64,000 nucleotides of DNA from Orychophragmus violaceus (lineage: Eukaryota; Streptophyta; Magnoliopsida; Brassicales; Brassicaceae): positions 45,705,270 through 45,769,269 of the forward strand of contig CM058239.1 in NCBI GenBank assembly GCA_030180135.1, given 5' to 3'. Position 1 is the stretch's first letter. Each line of letters opens with the position of its first letter. The position numbers and the translations under genes were made by a program. Below are positions 46,601 to 59,125 of this stretch, piece after piece. The notes below the pieces were generated by a model that was not told where the DNA came from, did no database searches, and saw only the letters and a list, made by a program, of their open reading frames with translations.

Positions 46601-46984
46601 TGGAGAAGCTCCAAGCAGGACACCGTTGCTGATTCCACTACGGAAGCTGAATATATCGCCGCCTCAGAAGCAGCGAAGGAAGCTGTTTGGATACGAAAGT
46701 TCATTATGGAACTAGGTGTGATACCAGATGCGGCTGAGCCTCTGGCACTGTTTTGTGACAACAATGGTGCTATAGCTCAGGCAAAGGAACCAAGATCACA
46801 CCAGAAATCCAAGCATGTTCAAAGAAGATATCACTTGATACGTGACATCATTAATAGAAAGGAAGTCAAGATCAGCCGAGTTCCGACAGATGATAATGTC
46901 GCTGATCCGTTGACAAAGCCACTCCCAAGGCCTAAGCTCGAGTTCCTGACTGAAGCTGTAGGCATTAGAAACATTGAAATGTAA
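43605..46984 (+). CDS. pol: Family 1 pol with end of gag: protease, integrase, RT, RNase H
   Basis: The only uninterrupted pol in the window. The open frame starts at 43490, but its first 38 or so residues are antisense RNase H; real sequence begins at AEPNLKKPAKDP. Numbering from 43490: CCHC knuckle C96, C99, H104, C109; protease D149 in DTGCG; integrase zinc finger WHCRLGH and catalytic D345, D408 and E444 (35 residues between the last two); RT D753 in QMDVKTAFLNG and D840/D841 in YVDDILLL; RNase H D1011 and E1052. ETYSPVA is intact, unlike the 61.8-kb copy. There is no proper gag start, leader or 5' LTR in the right orientation, so normal expression is doubtful. It could still be the closest source of trans-acting pol if read from an external promoter. 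Confidence 0.9.
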
Positions 46985-47838
46985 TCTAAATTTGAGTGGG
47001 AGTTTTGTGAGCTTTATTTTAGTTATTTGATATGTTCTTGTAAAACATTATTTATGTTTTAATGAAATTATTATTTCAAGATTATTTTAACTGTGATGAA
47101 ATAATCGTTCCAAAATGATATGAACCATTTTATAGGTCATCGAAGTAAATGATTTGATCTTGAGTCATCGAAGTCATTTAGCTTGATCATGAGATCCTAT
47201 ATTTGATAAATGTTTTATATCATCCTGTCCCTAGTCGAAGGTTGTTGAAATTGGAACACCAACAACCGTGTAAGACTGGATTGGTACGTGACTTATGACA
47301 AAGTCTCAGTGTGTCATAGATGCTCGGCATCAAAGTCAGTACATAGGTGTATGTTGGGAACATACGACCGGACAAGACCCGCTAATAAGAACTCTTCAGG
47401 ATATTTATATCTGTGTCATAAGAGATTCTTACTACGACTATAGAGTATAGTCCTTAGACCTGAGTTCACATGCATGTGACTGCACATGGACTGATGTACT
47501 TTGATCATTGTCTAACGCTATCATTCTGTGATAGCTATAAGGACCTCGTTTGGGTACATCATGAAATGAGTGGTTTACAGTGATGGAACAAGATGGGATT
47601 TGTCCCTCCAATATAAATGGAGTGAATATCTCTAGGCCAATCGGAGATTTGAATGCTGGAAAACGCATGGCCATGCTCAAACGGACTTTCCCGAGTCGTT
47701 TGTATTGTCAGTATCAAATCAGAGTCCGATGAACAAGATTAGGCTTTATAAGGATGACACTAATCTTGCCTTATGACTAATCGAGATATTGAGACGAAAG
47801 GGATTATGAATACAGAGATTCCAGTTCAAGTGGGAGAT
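46985..47838 (+). other. Family 1 3' region, right arm
   Basis: TTTGAGTGGGAG after the stop, then the hairpin series (A:T form of the covarying stem), then PPT. No sense ORF. Confidence 0.75.
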
Positions 47839-48468
47839 TGTTGGAATTGTGTCCAGCAATCTCTGTACTGTCTCTATAACGTAAGAGTATGTCAGTGATC
47901 AGACATAAGTCATACAATGCTGGGGGTCATGATGGCTTGCTAGAGTCCGCTCATGATCTATAAGTCTTGGACTTATTGCCTTTATTGTATGATCCCATAT
48001 GGGTCACACGCTTAAGCTAGCAGGAAATAATGTTGAAAGGCATAGCAGAAGTACGACAAAAGTGCTAGGCATTTGTCGTACTAAGAGAGAATGAATAATG
48101 GGTCTGATTAAATGTGATTTAATCAGATTGGGCCCAAAAGCCCAAAAGGGAAAGAGAAGGCTTTTAATGTCTAAAAGCCAAGTCTCTTCTCCCCAACCCT
48201 AAGCCTCCTAGCCGCGATTTCTCTCCTCTCTCTGCGCCCCATCTCAGCTCGGTCTAGCAACCAGTTTCCTGTGATTGCGTGTGTGAACCTTTGGAGGATT
48301 CATCCCTCGGTGCATCTACCTGATCATTGACCTGTTCATCAATTCCGCTGCAAACAAACAGGTAAAAGGTGAGATCATATGTTTCTAAATAAGAACACCT
48401 AGATCTAATGCATGTTTAGGTTGATATCAATATGAGAATTGAATCAGGATCAACCAAAACTTCCAACA
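47839..48468 (+). repeat. LTR, type 2 (630 bp), plus
   Basis: TGTTGGAATTGTGTCC to TTCCAACA. The PBS is lost: minus-strand pol remnant begins within one or two bases. Confidence 0.9.
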
Positions 48469-51105
48469 GAGTGGCTTCGTTAATAGATTAGCAACGTTCT
48501 CATTTGTTGAAACTTGCTGATCTACTTAACATCTCTGTCATTTATCTTAAGGTGTTTGGACCTCTGATGTGCAGCTAGTCTCATCTATGCTGGGAATCAC
48601 ATCAAGTTCATTGACGAACTCTTCTTTCCAAACAACCTCTTTCGCCGCTTTCAAGCTGCGAAATGTTCAGTTTAAGTCATGGAGTCAGCAACAGTGCCTT
48701 GCACCGCCAGACAGACACAAGATATAACCGGACTGTGACCGGAAATCATCTTTGTCTGTTGGAAACTTGCCTTTCAGACTCTGCTGACTTGTAGCACATC
48801 ACTTTCTCCGTAAATCAAGAACTTATCCTTAGTATTCCTCAAAGACTTTAGGACATACTTTAGGAAACTTGATTCTTTGCTGGATTTGACTGGTCTTTAC
48901 TTGTCTTGCTTAATATTAAAGCAATATCAAAACAAGTACGTGTCATGGCATACATGATAGATCCATTAGCCGTCGCATATGGAATCCTATCCATGCATTC
49001 AAGCTCAGCAGTTATCGTAGGACACTGCTTCTTGCTTAACGTAATGCCATGTGACATTGGCAAAAAACCCTTCTTGGATTGCTGAAAAACGTGTAGGACT
49101 TTGTCAATTTTAAGAATCCTGACTTTGTCCTACCAGCGCTTTTGGATCTCTATCTTTAGATCCAAAATCCAAGAACTACGTGGCTTTACCCATGTCAATC
49201 ATAAAAACCAACTCCCAAGCTAGTCCTTTACAGACTACAGCGTTGGGACGTTATATCCGAGAATCAGTATGTCATTGACATACATTATGAGAAATGCAAT
49301 ATCGCTCCCATTTATCTATTAGTAAACACACAGTTCCGCTTCGTTCCTGTTCAAGTCAAAACCTTGACTACTTCAACAGAGCGAAGATTCCAACTCCGAT
49401 ATGTTTTCTTCCATCCATGAATGGATCGATGAAGCTAACTTACATAAAATGTAATTTTTCGGAGTCCGGGCTTATTTTCGCTTCTTTGAATTTCGCAGAT
49501 TCGTCGCTTTCAATGATCATCAGATCATGCGAGCTTTCAATGATTATTAGGTTCAACTAATGACGAGAAATCACTCTCTGATTAGTAACTGATTCATTCA
49601 TATCTGCGAACTTCAGGCTCCACAGGTGTAGATTCTACAGAAATCTGTAAATCCTTCCGCTGCTCTCCCTCAATAGGTAAAGCAGCTTCCTGTATTTCTC
49701 GAATTTCTTCGAGTTGTACTTTTACTCCCACTGTTCTTCTTGGAAAGTAACTTCCCTTCTTAGAAAACAGAATGGTCGTAAAAATACTTTTACTCCCACT
49801 GTTCTTCTTGGAAAGTAATTTCCCTTCTTAGAAAACAGAATGGTCGTAAAAGTACCGAGCCTTGGTTTCCCTTTGAAAACTTCGAGTTATGCTTTTACTC
49901 CCACTGTTCTTCTTGAAATAACTTCCCTTCTTAGAAAACAGATTGGACGTAAAAGTAACAAGCCTTAGTTTCTCTAGGACAACCAGCGACGTAGCACAAG
50001 TACAAATACTCAGTAAAGACAAATTTGGATCGATTCCAATCCACATTAACGTGGTGTCTTTCAACCGATATTTGTGGAACCATTTCAGCGTAAACTTAGA
50101 TATTTTAGAGCGTTATTCTTGAATAATATCATGGAAGATTCGTGTGACTCATCTTTAATCATTTCTAATAAGATCTGATTCTTTCTCACAGAAACACCTT
50201 CAGGTTTTCAGGAGAAAATGAGCTGTGAAACGATTTCACACTCATTAAGATGATCACACAATAAATGACTTAAGTATTCTCACTCGTGATTTAATCCAGA
50301 GTCTTAATACTTTTGTCATTCAGATCCTATACTTCATTCTGTAACTCTTTTGACCATGTCAAAGAATGCCGACTTGTGTCTCATCAAATGAACACAGTCA
50401 CACTCACTGAAGTAATCAGTAGAGACAATGAAGTACAGGAGATTTTCTCTGGCATTACTGCTCATTGGGCCATATACATCAGTATGTTCCAGGTCCAATA
50501 AGCCTTTGGGCTTTTTCTCTAGCTCGGCTAAGATAGGCCCTTTATCTTTTGGTCTAGTAAACAGAATTCAAGTCTCATAAGATATTTTATCAAATGAGCC
50601 CAAACGTCCATGACTATGGGATTTCTGAATCCGACTTACTCTATGTGACCAAGACTTTTATGCCAAGAAAAATCAGGTTTAATTCATCAGATTTAAACCA
50701 ATTCGGTATTTATGTTACATTTAGGCACTCTTTGGTTTAAGATATAAAACCCATTCCATGAACAGGGTGCTACAATTAATATTTCATTAAGATCAAAAGA
50801 ACAAAACCTTGTCTTTTATCAAAATGAAAAACATTCAAATTCTTACAAGAAAATGAAAGACAACTCTGCTTAAAGCAGGTACATTGTAGCAATTACTTAA
50901 TACAAAACCAAGCCTCAAAGGGATCTATAAGTGAAAAACCCTACGACTGAGGCAGCATCCCAAGCTCCTTCCAGACATGTAGTTTCACTTGCCCTTCCTT
51001 CAACGTTCTACTGTTGCTTAGGCTCTGCATATTATCACAAATATCAGTGCCACAACCAGTATCCAATACCTTTAAGGTAGAACTTGAAGTAATAACATGA
51101 ATACC
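48469..51105 (-). pseudogene. Decayed family 2 pol, minus
   Basis: Starts on the left in the RNase H end (GAGTGGCTTCGTTAATAG) and lacks 3' region and LTR. Linker triplication at 49710-49960, RT remnant near 49250-49290, integrase scrap near 50400-50510. Independent small indels (for example near 49915 and 50600) distinguish it from copies A-C. Confidence 0.8.
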
Positions 51106-51961
51106 TTAGGAAGTAGTCGCATACATCGACTTTAACTCCTCATCATCTTCCATGAATTTAATGCAATCTCTCTTCCAATGCCCTGTCTCCTTACAGTAGC
51201 AGCACTTACCAACGTAAGAGGTATCTGACTCGGGCTCAGAAGACACACGCTTGCCATGATTCAAAATCTGGACAACTTTGTCTTCACCCTTGTCAGCATT
51301 AGGTTTAGTAAACCTACCCTTCTCATTCATGAGATTGTATAGGGTACTCTTCACGTTTGGCTCAACTGTCTTGAGCATATCATGCAGTTCAGTCAGCGTC
51401 TTCGTTAAGCCTTTCTTGATATAGTTCTTTCTGAACTTATCATAGCTTGACGGCAGTGACTGCAGAATGATTTCAGTTGCCTTCTCTTGGCTAACTGGAT
51501 AATCCAGTTTCCTCAGGTTATCAATGTAACCCATTATTTTACTGACATGAGGACTTACTGGATGATCATTTGGTAGCTTGCAGCTAGTGAGAGATTTAAC
51601 CAACTGGTATCTCTCCACTCTTATCTGCTCCTGAAATTTCAATTTCAGGCTGCTGATCATCTCTATTGGCGACTCCCTGTTCTCATATTGCTTCTGCAAG
51701 TCTGAATCCATGGTAGCCAATATCAGACCACGCACATCTACCGCATCATTATAATGCTTATTCCAAGCATCATATACTGCATGAGAAGCATTGGACCCGA
51801 TCCTCACGGGGAGAGCTCTCTCAAGGACATAGTCCTTTCTCTCCTGTCTGAGGACTAACCTCAAGTTCCGCGACCAAGTCAAGAAATTTGATCCGTTCAG
51901 CTTGTCCATCCCAAGGATAGACCGGATCGAGAAAGTGTTTTTGATTGTTTGTGCTAGTCAT
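51106..51961 (-). pseudogene. gag: Family 2 gag with a 1-base frameshift near the start
   Basis: ATG at 51961-51959 as in other copies, but one extra T in a T-run near 51940 breaks the frame after about seven codons. The rest is open from an internal Met at 51909 (MDKLNGSNFLTWSRN) for 267 codons. CCHC knuckle CCYCKETGHWKRDC is present. A stop at 51106 just after YATTS shortens the tail relative to 339-residue copies; the later DTGCG stretch survives beyond it in DNA. Other changes include ENRESP for ENMESP. Confidence 0.85.
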
Positions 51962-52672
51962 AACTGAAATTTAAGATAAAAGGATTTTAGTTATTATGTT
52001 CAAAATGACTAATCTTGTATTAAAAATTTAATATGATTAATCACGCATTATATTCAATAACATCAGTTACCCTCAATAGAATATAATGATTCCAAGATCC
52101 ACATATAACTAAGATTAAAGTGGGCCACTGGCCGTCACCCAACCTTAGCTTATATCGGTAAGCCCTATATCGGCTAATTATATCCGTGATATAACTCTTG
52201 GTTGTGAATCTGGGCCCGAGGCCCAATTCACTCTGATGTCTCAAGGCCCGGGACTCCCGATGGCCCAGTCAAGAAAACCAGACTATACAGTCATGTAATC
52301 ATTAATGTCTGGGACTCCCAATGACATTTATGAATCACAAACCGTCTTACCCACGCAAAAGCAGACATCCTCACACTGTAAGGCCATGAATACAATTGAA
52401 TGGGCTTCGACGGCTGACATAGCCTGGACAAGACATCCAACGCTTGATATTATTTGAGGTTCGTAGGTTTATTAAAATTTCATCCCAAAATAGAAGATTA
52501 CTATTTTGGGAAACTTTCCTTTTTAGGAAACTTTCCATTTTGGGAAACCTACTATTTTTGGAAACTTTCTAAAATTGGAAACTTTCTAAAACCGGAAACT
52601 TTCTAACTTTAGAAATTTCTTAAAAAAAAAAAATCCAAAACCCGCAAATCCAGAAACTTCTATTTTAAGAAA
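51962..52672 (-). other. Family 2 leader, truncated in the repeat tract
   Basis: Acceptor-like CAG next to gag, 67-codon ORF 52041-52244, then part of the GGAAACTTTC repeat tract with an A-run at 52623-52634. It is cut at 52672 and joined to plus-strand gag at a Met codon. Confidence 0.8.
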
Positions 52673-52673
52673 C

Positions 52674-53414
52674 ATGGATTCAGACTTGCAGAAGCAATAT
52701 GAGAACATGGAGTCGCCAATAGAGATGATCAGCAGCCTGAAATTGAAATTTCAGGAGCAGATAAGAGTGGAGAGATACCGGTTGGTTAAATCTCTCACTA
52801 GCTGTAAGCTATCAAATGATCATCCAGTAAGTCCTCATGTCAGTAAAATGATGGGTTACATTGATAACCTGAGGAAACTGGATTATCCAGTTAGCCAAGA
52901 ATTGGCAACTGAGATCATTCTGCAGTCACTGCCGTCAAGCTATGATAAGTTCAGGAAGAACTATATCAAGAAAGGCTTAACGAAGACGCTGACTGAACTG
53001 CATAATATGCTCAAGACGGTTGAGCCAAACGTGAAGGGTAGGTTTATGAAACCTAGTACTGACAAGGGTGAAGACAAAGTTGTCCAGATTTTGAATCATG
53101 GCAAGCGTGTGTCTTCTGAGCTCAAGTCAGATACCTCTTACGTTGGTAAGTGCTGCTACTGTAAAGAGATAGGGCATTGGAAGAGAGATTGCATAAAATT
53201 CATGGAAGACGATGAGGAGTTAAAGTTAATGTATGAGACTACTTCCTCAGGTATTCATGTTATTACTTCAAGTTCTACCTTGCAGGTATTGGATACTGGT
53301 TGTGGCACTGATATTTGTTGTAATATGCAGAGCCTGAGCAACAGTAGAACGTTGAAGGAAGGGCAAGTGGAACTGCATGTCTGGAAGGAGCTATGGAAGC
53401 TGCCTCAGTCATAG
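52674..53414 (+). pseudogene. gag: Family 2 gag, 5' truncated
   Basis: Equals codons 84-329 of the gag at 5208 (MDSDLQKQYENMESP onward), with one residue changed (KLSNDH for KLPNDH). The N-terminal capsid with TWSRNLRLVL is missing. Knuckle and LDTGCG are retained and the ORF ends at the same stop. The Met is an internal residue, so the open frame is only an accident of the junction in minus-strand leader at 52672/52673. Confidence 0.87.
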
Positions 53415-55962
53415 GGTTTTCACTTGTAGATACCTTCAAGGCTTGTTTTTGTATTAAGTAATTGCTACAATCTACCTGCTTTAAGCAGAGTTGTTTTTCA
53501 TTTTCTTGTAAGAATTTGAATGTTTTTCATTTTGATAAAAGACAAGGTTTTGTTCTTTTGATCTTAATGAAATGTCAATTGTAGCACCCTATTCAAGGAA
53601 TGGGTTTTATATCTTAAACCGAATATAACATAAATACCGAATTGGTTTAAATCTGATGAATTAAACCTGAATTTTCTTGGTATAAAAGTCTTGGTCACAT
53701 AGAGTAAGACGGATTCAGAAATCCCATAGTTATGGACTGTTGGGCTCATTTGATACGATATCTTATGAGACTTGAATTCTGCTTACTGGACCAAAAGGCA
53801 AAGGGCCTATCTTAGCCGAGCTAGAGAAAAGCCCAAAGGCTTATTGGACCTGGAACATACTCATGTATGTGGCCCAATGAGCAGTAATGCCAGAGAAAAA
53901 TTTCCTGCACTTCATTATCTCTACTGATTTTTCAGTGAGTAAGACTGTGTTCATTTGATGAGACACAAGTCGGAATTCTTTGACATGGTCGAAAGAGTTC
54001 CAGAATGAAGTATAGGATCTGAATGACAAAAGTATTAAGACTCTGGATTAAATCACGAGTGAGAATACTTAAGTCATTGATTGTGTGATCATCTTAATGA
54101 GTGTGAAATCGTTTCACAGCTCATTTCTCCTGAAAACCTGAAGGTGTTTCTGTGAGAAAGAATCAGATCTTATTAGAAATGATTAAAGATGAGTCACACG
54201 AATCTTCCATGATATTATTTAAGAATAACGCTCTAAAATATCTAAGTTTACGCTGAAATAGTTCCACAAATATCGGTTGAAAGACACCACGTTAATGTGG
54301 ATTGGAATCGATCCAAATTTGTCTTTACTGAGTATTTGTAGTTGTGCTACTTCGCTGGTTGTCCTAGAGAAACTAAGGCTTGTTACTTTTACGTCCAATC
54401 TGTTTTCTAAGAAGGGAAGTTATTTTCCTAGAAGAACAGTGGGAGTAAAAGCATAACTCGAAGTTTTCAAAGGGAAACCAAGGCTCGGTACTTTTACGAC
54501 CATTCTGTTTTCTAAGAAGGGAAATTACTTTCCAAGAAGAACAGTGGGAGTAAAAAGTATTTTTACGACTATTCTGTTTTCTAAGAAGGGAAGTTACTTT
54601 CCAAGAAGAACAGTGGGAATAAAAGTACAACTCGAAGAAATTCGAGAAATACAGGAGGCTGCTTAACCTAATGAGGGAGAGCAGCGGAAGGATTTACAGA
54701 TTTCTGTAGAATCTACACCTGTGGAGCCTGAAGTTCGCAGATATGAAAGAATCAGTAACTAATCCGAGAGTGAATTCTCGTCATTAGTTCAGCCTGATGA
54801 TCATTGAATGTTCGCATGATCTGATGATTATTGAAAGCGACGAATCTGCGAAATTCAAAGAAGCGAAAGTAAGCCCGGACTCCGAAAAATTACATTTTAT
54901 GTAAGTTAGCTTCATCGATCCATTCATGGATGGAAGCAAACATATCGGAGTTGGAATCTTCGTTCTGTTGAAGTAGTCAAGGTTTTGACTTGAACAGGAA
55001 CGAAGCGGAACTGTGTGTTTACTAATAGATAAATGGGAGCGATATTGCATTTCTCATATTGTATGTCGATAACATACTGATTCTCGGAAATAACGTCCCA
55101 ATGCTGTAGTCGGTAAAGGACTGGCTTGGGAGTTGGTTTAGTGATTGACATGGGTAAAGCCACGAAAGTCTTGGATTCTGGATCTAAAGATAGAGATCCA
55201 GAAGAGCTGGTAGGACAAAGTCAGGATTCTTAAATTGACAAAGTCCTACACGTTTTCAGCACTCCAAGAAGGGTTTTTAAGCCAATGTCACATGGCAATA
55301 CGTTAAGCAAGAAGCAGTGTCCTACGATAACTGCTGAGCTTGAATGCATGGATAGGATTCATATGCGACGGCAATTGGATCTATCATGTATGCCATGACA
55401 CGTACTTGTTTTGATATTACTTTAATGATAAGCAAAACAAGTAAAGACCAGTCAAATCCAGCAAAGAATCACTGGATTGCCGTAAAGAATATTCTAAAGT
55501 ATTTGAAGAATACTAAGGATAAGTTCTTTAGGTAAAGTAGAAAATGAGGTGCTACAAGTCGATAGAGTCTGAAAGGCAAGTTTCCAACAGACAAAGATGA
55601 TTTCCGGTCACAGTCCGGATATGTCTTGTGTCTGTCTGGCGGTGCACGGCACTGTTGCTGACTCCATGACTTAAACTGAATGTTTCGCAGCTTGGGAAGC
55701 GGCGAAAGAGGTTGTTTGGAAAGAATTGTTCATCACTGAACTTGATGTGATTCCCAGCTTAGATGAGACTAGCTGCACATCAAAGATCCAAACACTTAGT
55801 GGAATAACCTATTCCGTAAGATAAATGACAGAGATGTTAAGTAGATCAGCAAGTTTCAACGAATGAGAACGTTGCTAATCTATTAACGAAGCCACTCCTT
55901 GAGCCTAAGCACGAGTCGCGGACTGTTGCTGTAGGATAAGTGAAATTAAGATGTAGTCTTAA
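53415..55962 (+). pseudogene. Decayed family 2 pol, plus
   Basis: Near-identical to 6198-8745 at a constant offset of 47217, with rare single-base differences. Linker triplication 54377-54630. It also pairs with 48469-51711 as an inverted repeat. Confidence 0.8.
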
Positions 55963-56811
55963 TTTCAGTGGGAGTTAGTAAAGGGTTTTATTTAGTTATT
56001 GATATGTTCTTGTAAAACATATAATGATGTTTAATGAAATTATTATTTCAAGATTATTTTAACTGTGATGAAATAATCGTTCCAAAATGATATGAAGCAT
56101 TTTATAGGTCATCGAAGTAAGTGACTTGATCTTGAGTCATCAAAGTCATTTAGCTTGATCATGAGATCCTATACTTGATAAATGTTTTATATCACCCTGT
56201 CCCTAGTCGAAGGTTGTTGAAATTGGAACACCAACAACCGTGTGAGACTGGATTGGTACGTGACTTATGACAAAGTCTCAGTGTGTCATAGATGCGCGGC
56301 ATCAAAGTCAGTACATAGGTGTATGTTGGGGAACATACGACCGGACAAGACCCGCTTATAAGAACTCTTCAGGATATTTATATCTGTGTCATAAGAGATT
56401 CCTACTACGACTATAGAGTATAGTCCTTAGACCTGAGTTCGCATGCATGTGACTGCACATGGACTGATGAACTTTGATCATTGTCTAACGCTATCGTTCT
56501 GCGATAGTTATAAGGACCTTGTTTGGGTACATTATGAAATGAGTAGTTTACAGTGATGGAACAAGACGGAATTTGTCCCTCCAATATAAATGGAGTGAAT
56601 ATCTCTAGGCCAATCGGAGATTTGAATACTGGAAAACGCATGGCCATGCTCAAACGGACTTTCCCAAGTCGTTTGGATTGTCAGTATAAAAATCAGAGTC
56701 CGATGAACAAGATTAGACTTTATAAGGATGACACCAATCTTGCCTTATGACTAATCGAGATATTGAGACAAAAGGATTATGAATACAGAGATTCCAGTAC
56801 AAGTGGGAGAT
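55963..56811 (+). other. Family 2 3' region
   Basis: Duplicate of 8746-9595; hairpins present; PPT AAGTGGGAGA at its end. Confidence 0.75.
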
Positions 56812-57448
56812 TGTTGGAATTATGTCCAGTAATCTCGGTACTGTCTCTAGAAAGTAAGAGTATGTCAATGATCAGACATAAGTCATATAATGCTGGGGGT
56901 CATGATGGCTTGCTAGAGTCCGCTCATGATCTATAAGTCTTGGACTTATTGCCTTTATTATATGATCCCATATGGGTCACACGCCTAAGCTAACGGGAAA
57001 ATACGAAGGAACGGTTTTGCAGAGGTACGGTAAAAGTGCTAGGCATTTACGGTACTTGGAGAGACTAAAGGGCCTGATTAAATCCAAGGGATTTAATCAG
57101 AACTGAGAGTTGGGCCCAAAAGCCCATGAGAACTAAAGGGAGTTTTAATGAATAAAACTTGACCTAAAAGCTCTCTAATTCTTCAGCTGATTTGCGCCTC
57201 CCTCCTCTCTTCCTGCGCCTCCTCTCCTGCTTGGTCTAGCAGCCATTTCCTTGTGAAGCGTGTGTGAGCCTTTGGAGGATTCATCCCTCGGTGTATCTCT
57301 CTGATCTGACCTGTTCTATTCCTTCCGCTGCAACAAACAGGTAAAAGGTGAGATCATCTAATGTTTCTATTCAAGAGAACCTAGATCCATGTTTAGGACT
57401 ATTAATCTGATGAACTGAATCAGGATTAATCAACTGAACTATCCAACA
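56812..57448 (+). repeat. LTR, type 3 (637 bp), followed by an intact PBS
   Basis: As at 9596-10232, but here the PBS and a complete family 1 leader follow. Donor-like AACAG/GTAAAAG at 57336-57347. Confidence 0.9.
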
Positions 57449-59123
57449 GTGGTATCAGAGCCATTGGTTCTTAGGTTTCTTGTTTTAGATTCATTGTTTA
57501 GGTTGTTTATTCTGTTTAGTTGTGTTTTGAATCCATTACTGATAAGAAAAACACATAAGAAACTGAATTGAATCCTGAACAAACTAAATCAGATCGCAAA
57601 CTGAGCTATATGACTCAAGCTTGCGATAGGCCGGGTTGAAAGATGATCGGCTAGGCCGGTTGTTGATCACGGCCGATGGCGGGATCGGATCGCCAACGAT
57701 CGCGAGAGATGGGCCGATCGAACGTCCCGATCGCATCTCGTCCGATCGTCCCGATCGATGCTTGGCGAGCGAGAGAGATCGACCACGATCGCTTGGCGAT
57801 CGTCCGTGATCTCGTCCGCCTCGTCCCGTCCATCCCGACCCGAGCTGCCGAGCGAACGTCCCGATCACGCACCGGACCGACCCGATGAAACGCGGCTGGC
57901 TTGCGGCTGTCACGCTTTGCGTGAGGCTTACGGCTGACCGGTTAGGGTTTTGGGTCTGATGGGCCAGTTCGATTTCGGTTAGCTGGTTCGGTTCAAAACT
58001 TGATTAAAATCAACGTTTCGGTTTAATAAACAGATTTGATAAGTTTATTGGATCTGGTTAAACCGGGATAAGAAATCCAATGTCGAAAGAAATATTGGAT
58101 TTAGTGCCTAAACCAGGAATTTCTAATTTGATTTGGTTGGACCAAATAAATTGAGAAATTCCGGTTTAGTAAATAACCGGTTGACAATTGTGGTCATCGT
58201 AGTAATTGAAACTTGGTTAGACCAGTTTTAATGAACCAGACCGGTTATGTCAATTAATTGGACAATTGGGTCATGTCTTGGACATGGACCAATTCTTGGG
58301 CCTCGGGCCAAGAAGTTAAAACAATTGGGCCATTAATTGAGTCATTCTTCAGATTTAAATTTAAAACTTATTTTATAAAATAAAATTATGAAATTCGATT
58401 TTAAATTTTATAAAGTTCCGAAATTTCGAAATTAGAAAGTTTCCAAAATTAGAAGTTTCTGAATTTGCGGGTTTTGGATTTTAAAGAAGTTTCTAAAGTT
58501 AGAAAGTTTCCGGTTTTAGAAAGTTTCCAATTTTAGAAAGTTTCCAAAAATAGTAGGTTTCCATAAATAGAAAGTTTCCCGAAATAGTAATCTTCTATTT
58601 TGGGAATGATTTTAATAAACCTACAAACCTCAAATAATATCAAGCGTTGGATGTCTTGTCCGGGCTATGTCAGCTGTCAAAGCCCATTCAATTGCATTCA
58701 TGGCCTTACAGTGTGAGGATGTCTGCTTTTGCGTGGGTAAGACGGTTTGTGATTCATAAATGTCATTGGGAGTCCCAGACATTAATGATTACATGACTGT
58801 ATAGTCCGGTTTTCTTGACTAGGCCATCGGGAGTCCCGGGCCTTGAGACATCAGAGTGGATTGGGCCTCGGGCCCAGATTCACAACCAAGAGTTATATCA
58901 CGGATATAATTAGCCGAGTTAGGGCTTACCGATATAAGCTAAGGTTGGGTGACGGCCAGTGGCCCACTTTGATCTTAGTTATATGTGGATCTTGGAATCA
59001 TTATATTCTATTGAGGGTAACTTATGTTATTGAATATAATGCATGATTAATCATATTATACTTTAATATGAGATTAATCATTTTGAACATATAACTAATA
59101 ACCTTTTTATTTATATATTTCAG
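57341..59123 (+). other. Predicted 5' leader intron of the right-edge element
   Basis: Donor CAAACAG/GTAAAAG in the LTR. Acceptor ATATATTTCAG at 59113-59123, two bases before the gag ATG, with a branch-like AACTAAT about 28 bases upstream. Same architecture as at 32001-33804 although the families differ here in sequence. Confidence 0.5.
57450..57461 (+). other. Primer binding site
   Basis: TGGTATCAGAGC, one base after the LTR. Confidence 0.95.
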
Positions 59124-59125
59124 AT
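57462..59125 (+). other. Family 1 leader, complete
   Basis: GC-rich block about 57600-57930 with CGTCCCGATCG-like motifs, AACCGG-rich part, repeat tract 58430-58610, 67-codon ORF 58843-59046, acceptor at 59121-59123. Antisense GC-rich ORFs at 57584-57913 are composition artefacts. Confidence 0.82.

Larger units (their letters stand above)
41564..48468. mobile_element. Fold-back composite with inverted LTRs around a family 1 pol
   Basis: Positions x and 90032-x are complementary: arms 41564-43586 and 46446-48468 (LTR, 3' region, RNase H). The unpaired centre, 43587-46445, holds the end of gag, protease, integrase and RT. As in 17651-22434, the left arm is the 2a-like subtype and the right arm the 2b-like subtype. 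This suggests that the two composites share an origin. Inverted LTRs do not arise from normal copia integration. Confidence 0.85.

Noticed and set aside
57450..57461. tRNA-Met-like sequence as a tRNA gene
   Set aside because: Only the 12 bases complementary to the tRNA 3' end are present, next to LTRs; it is a primer binding site.
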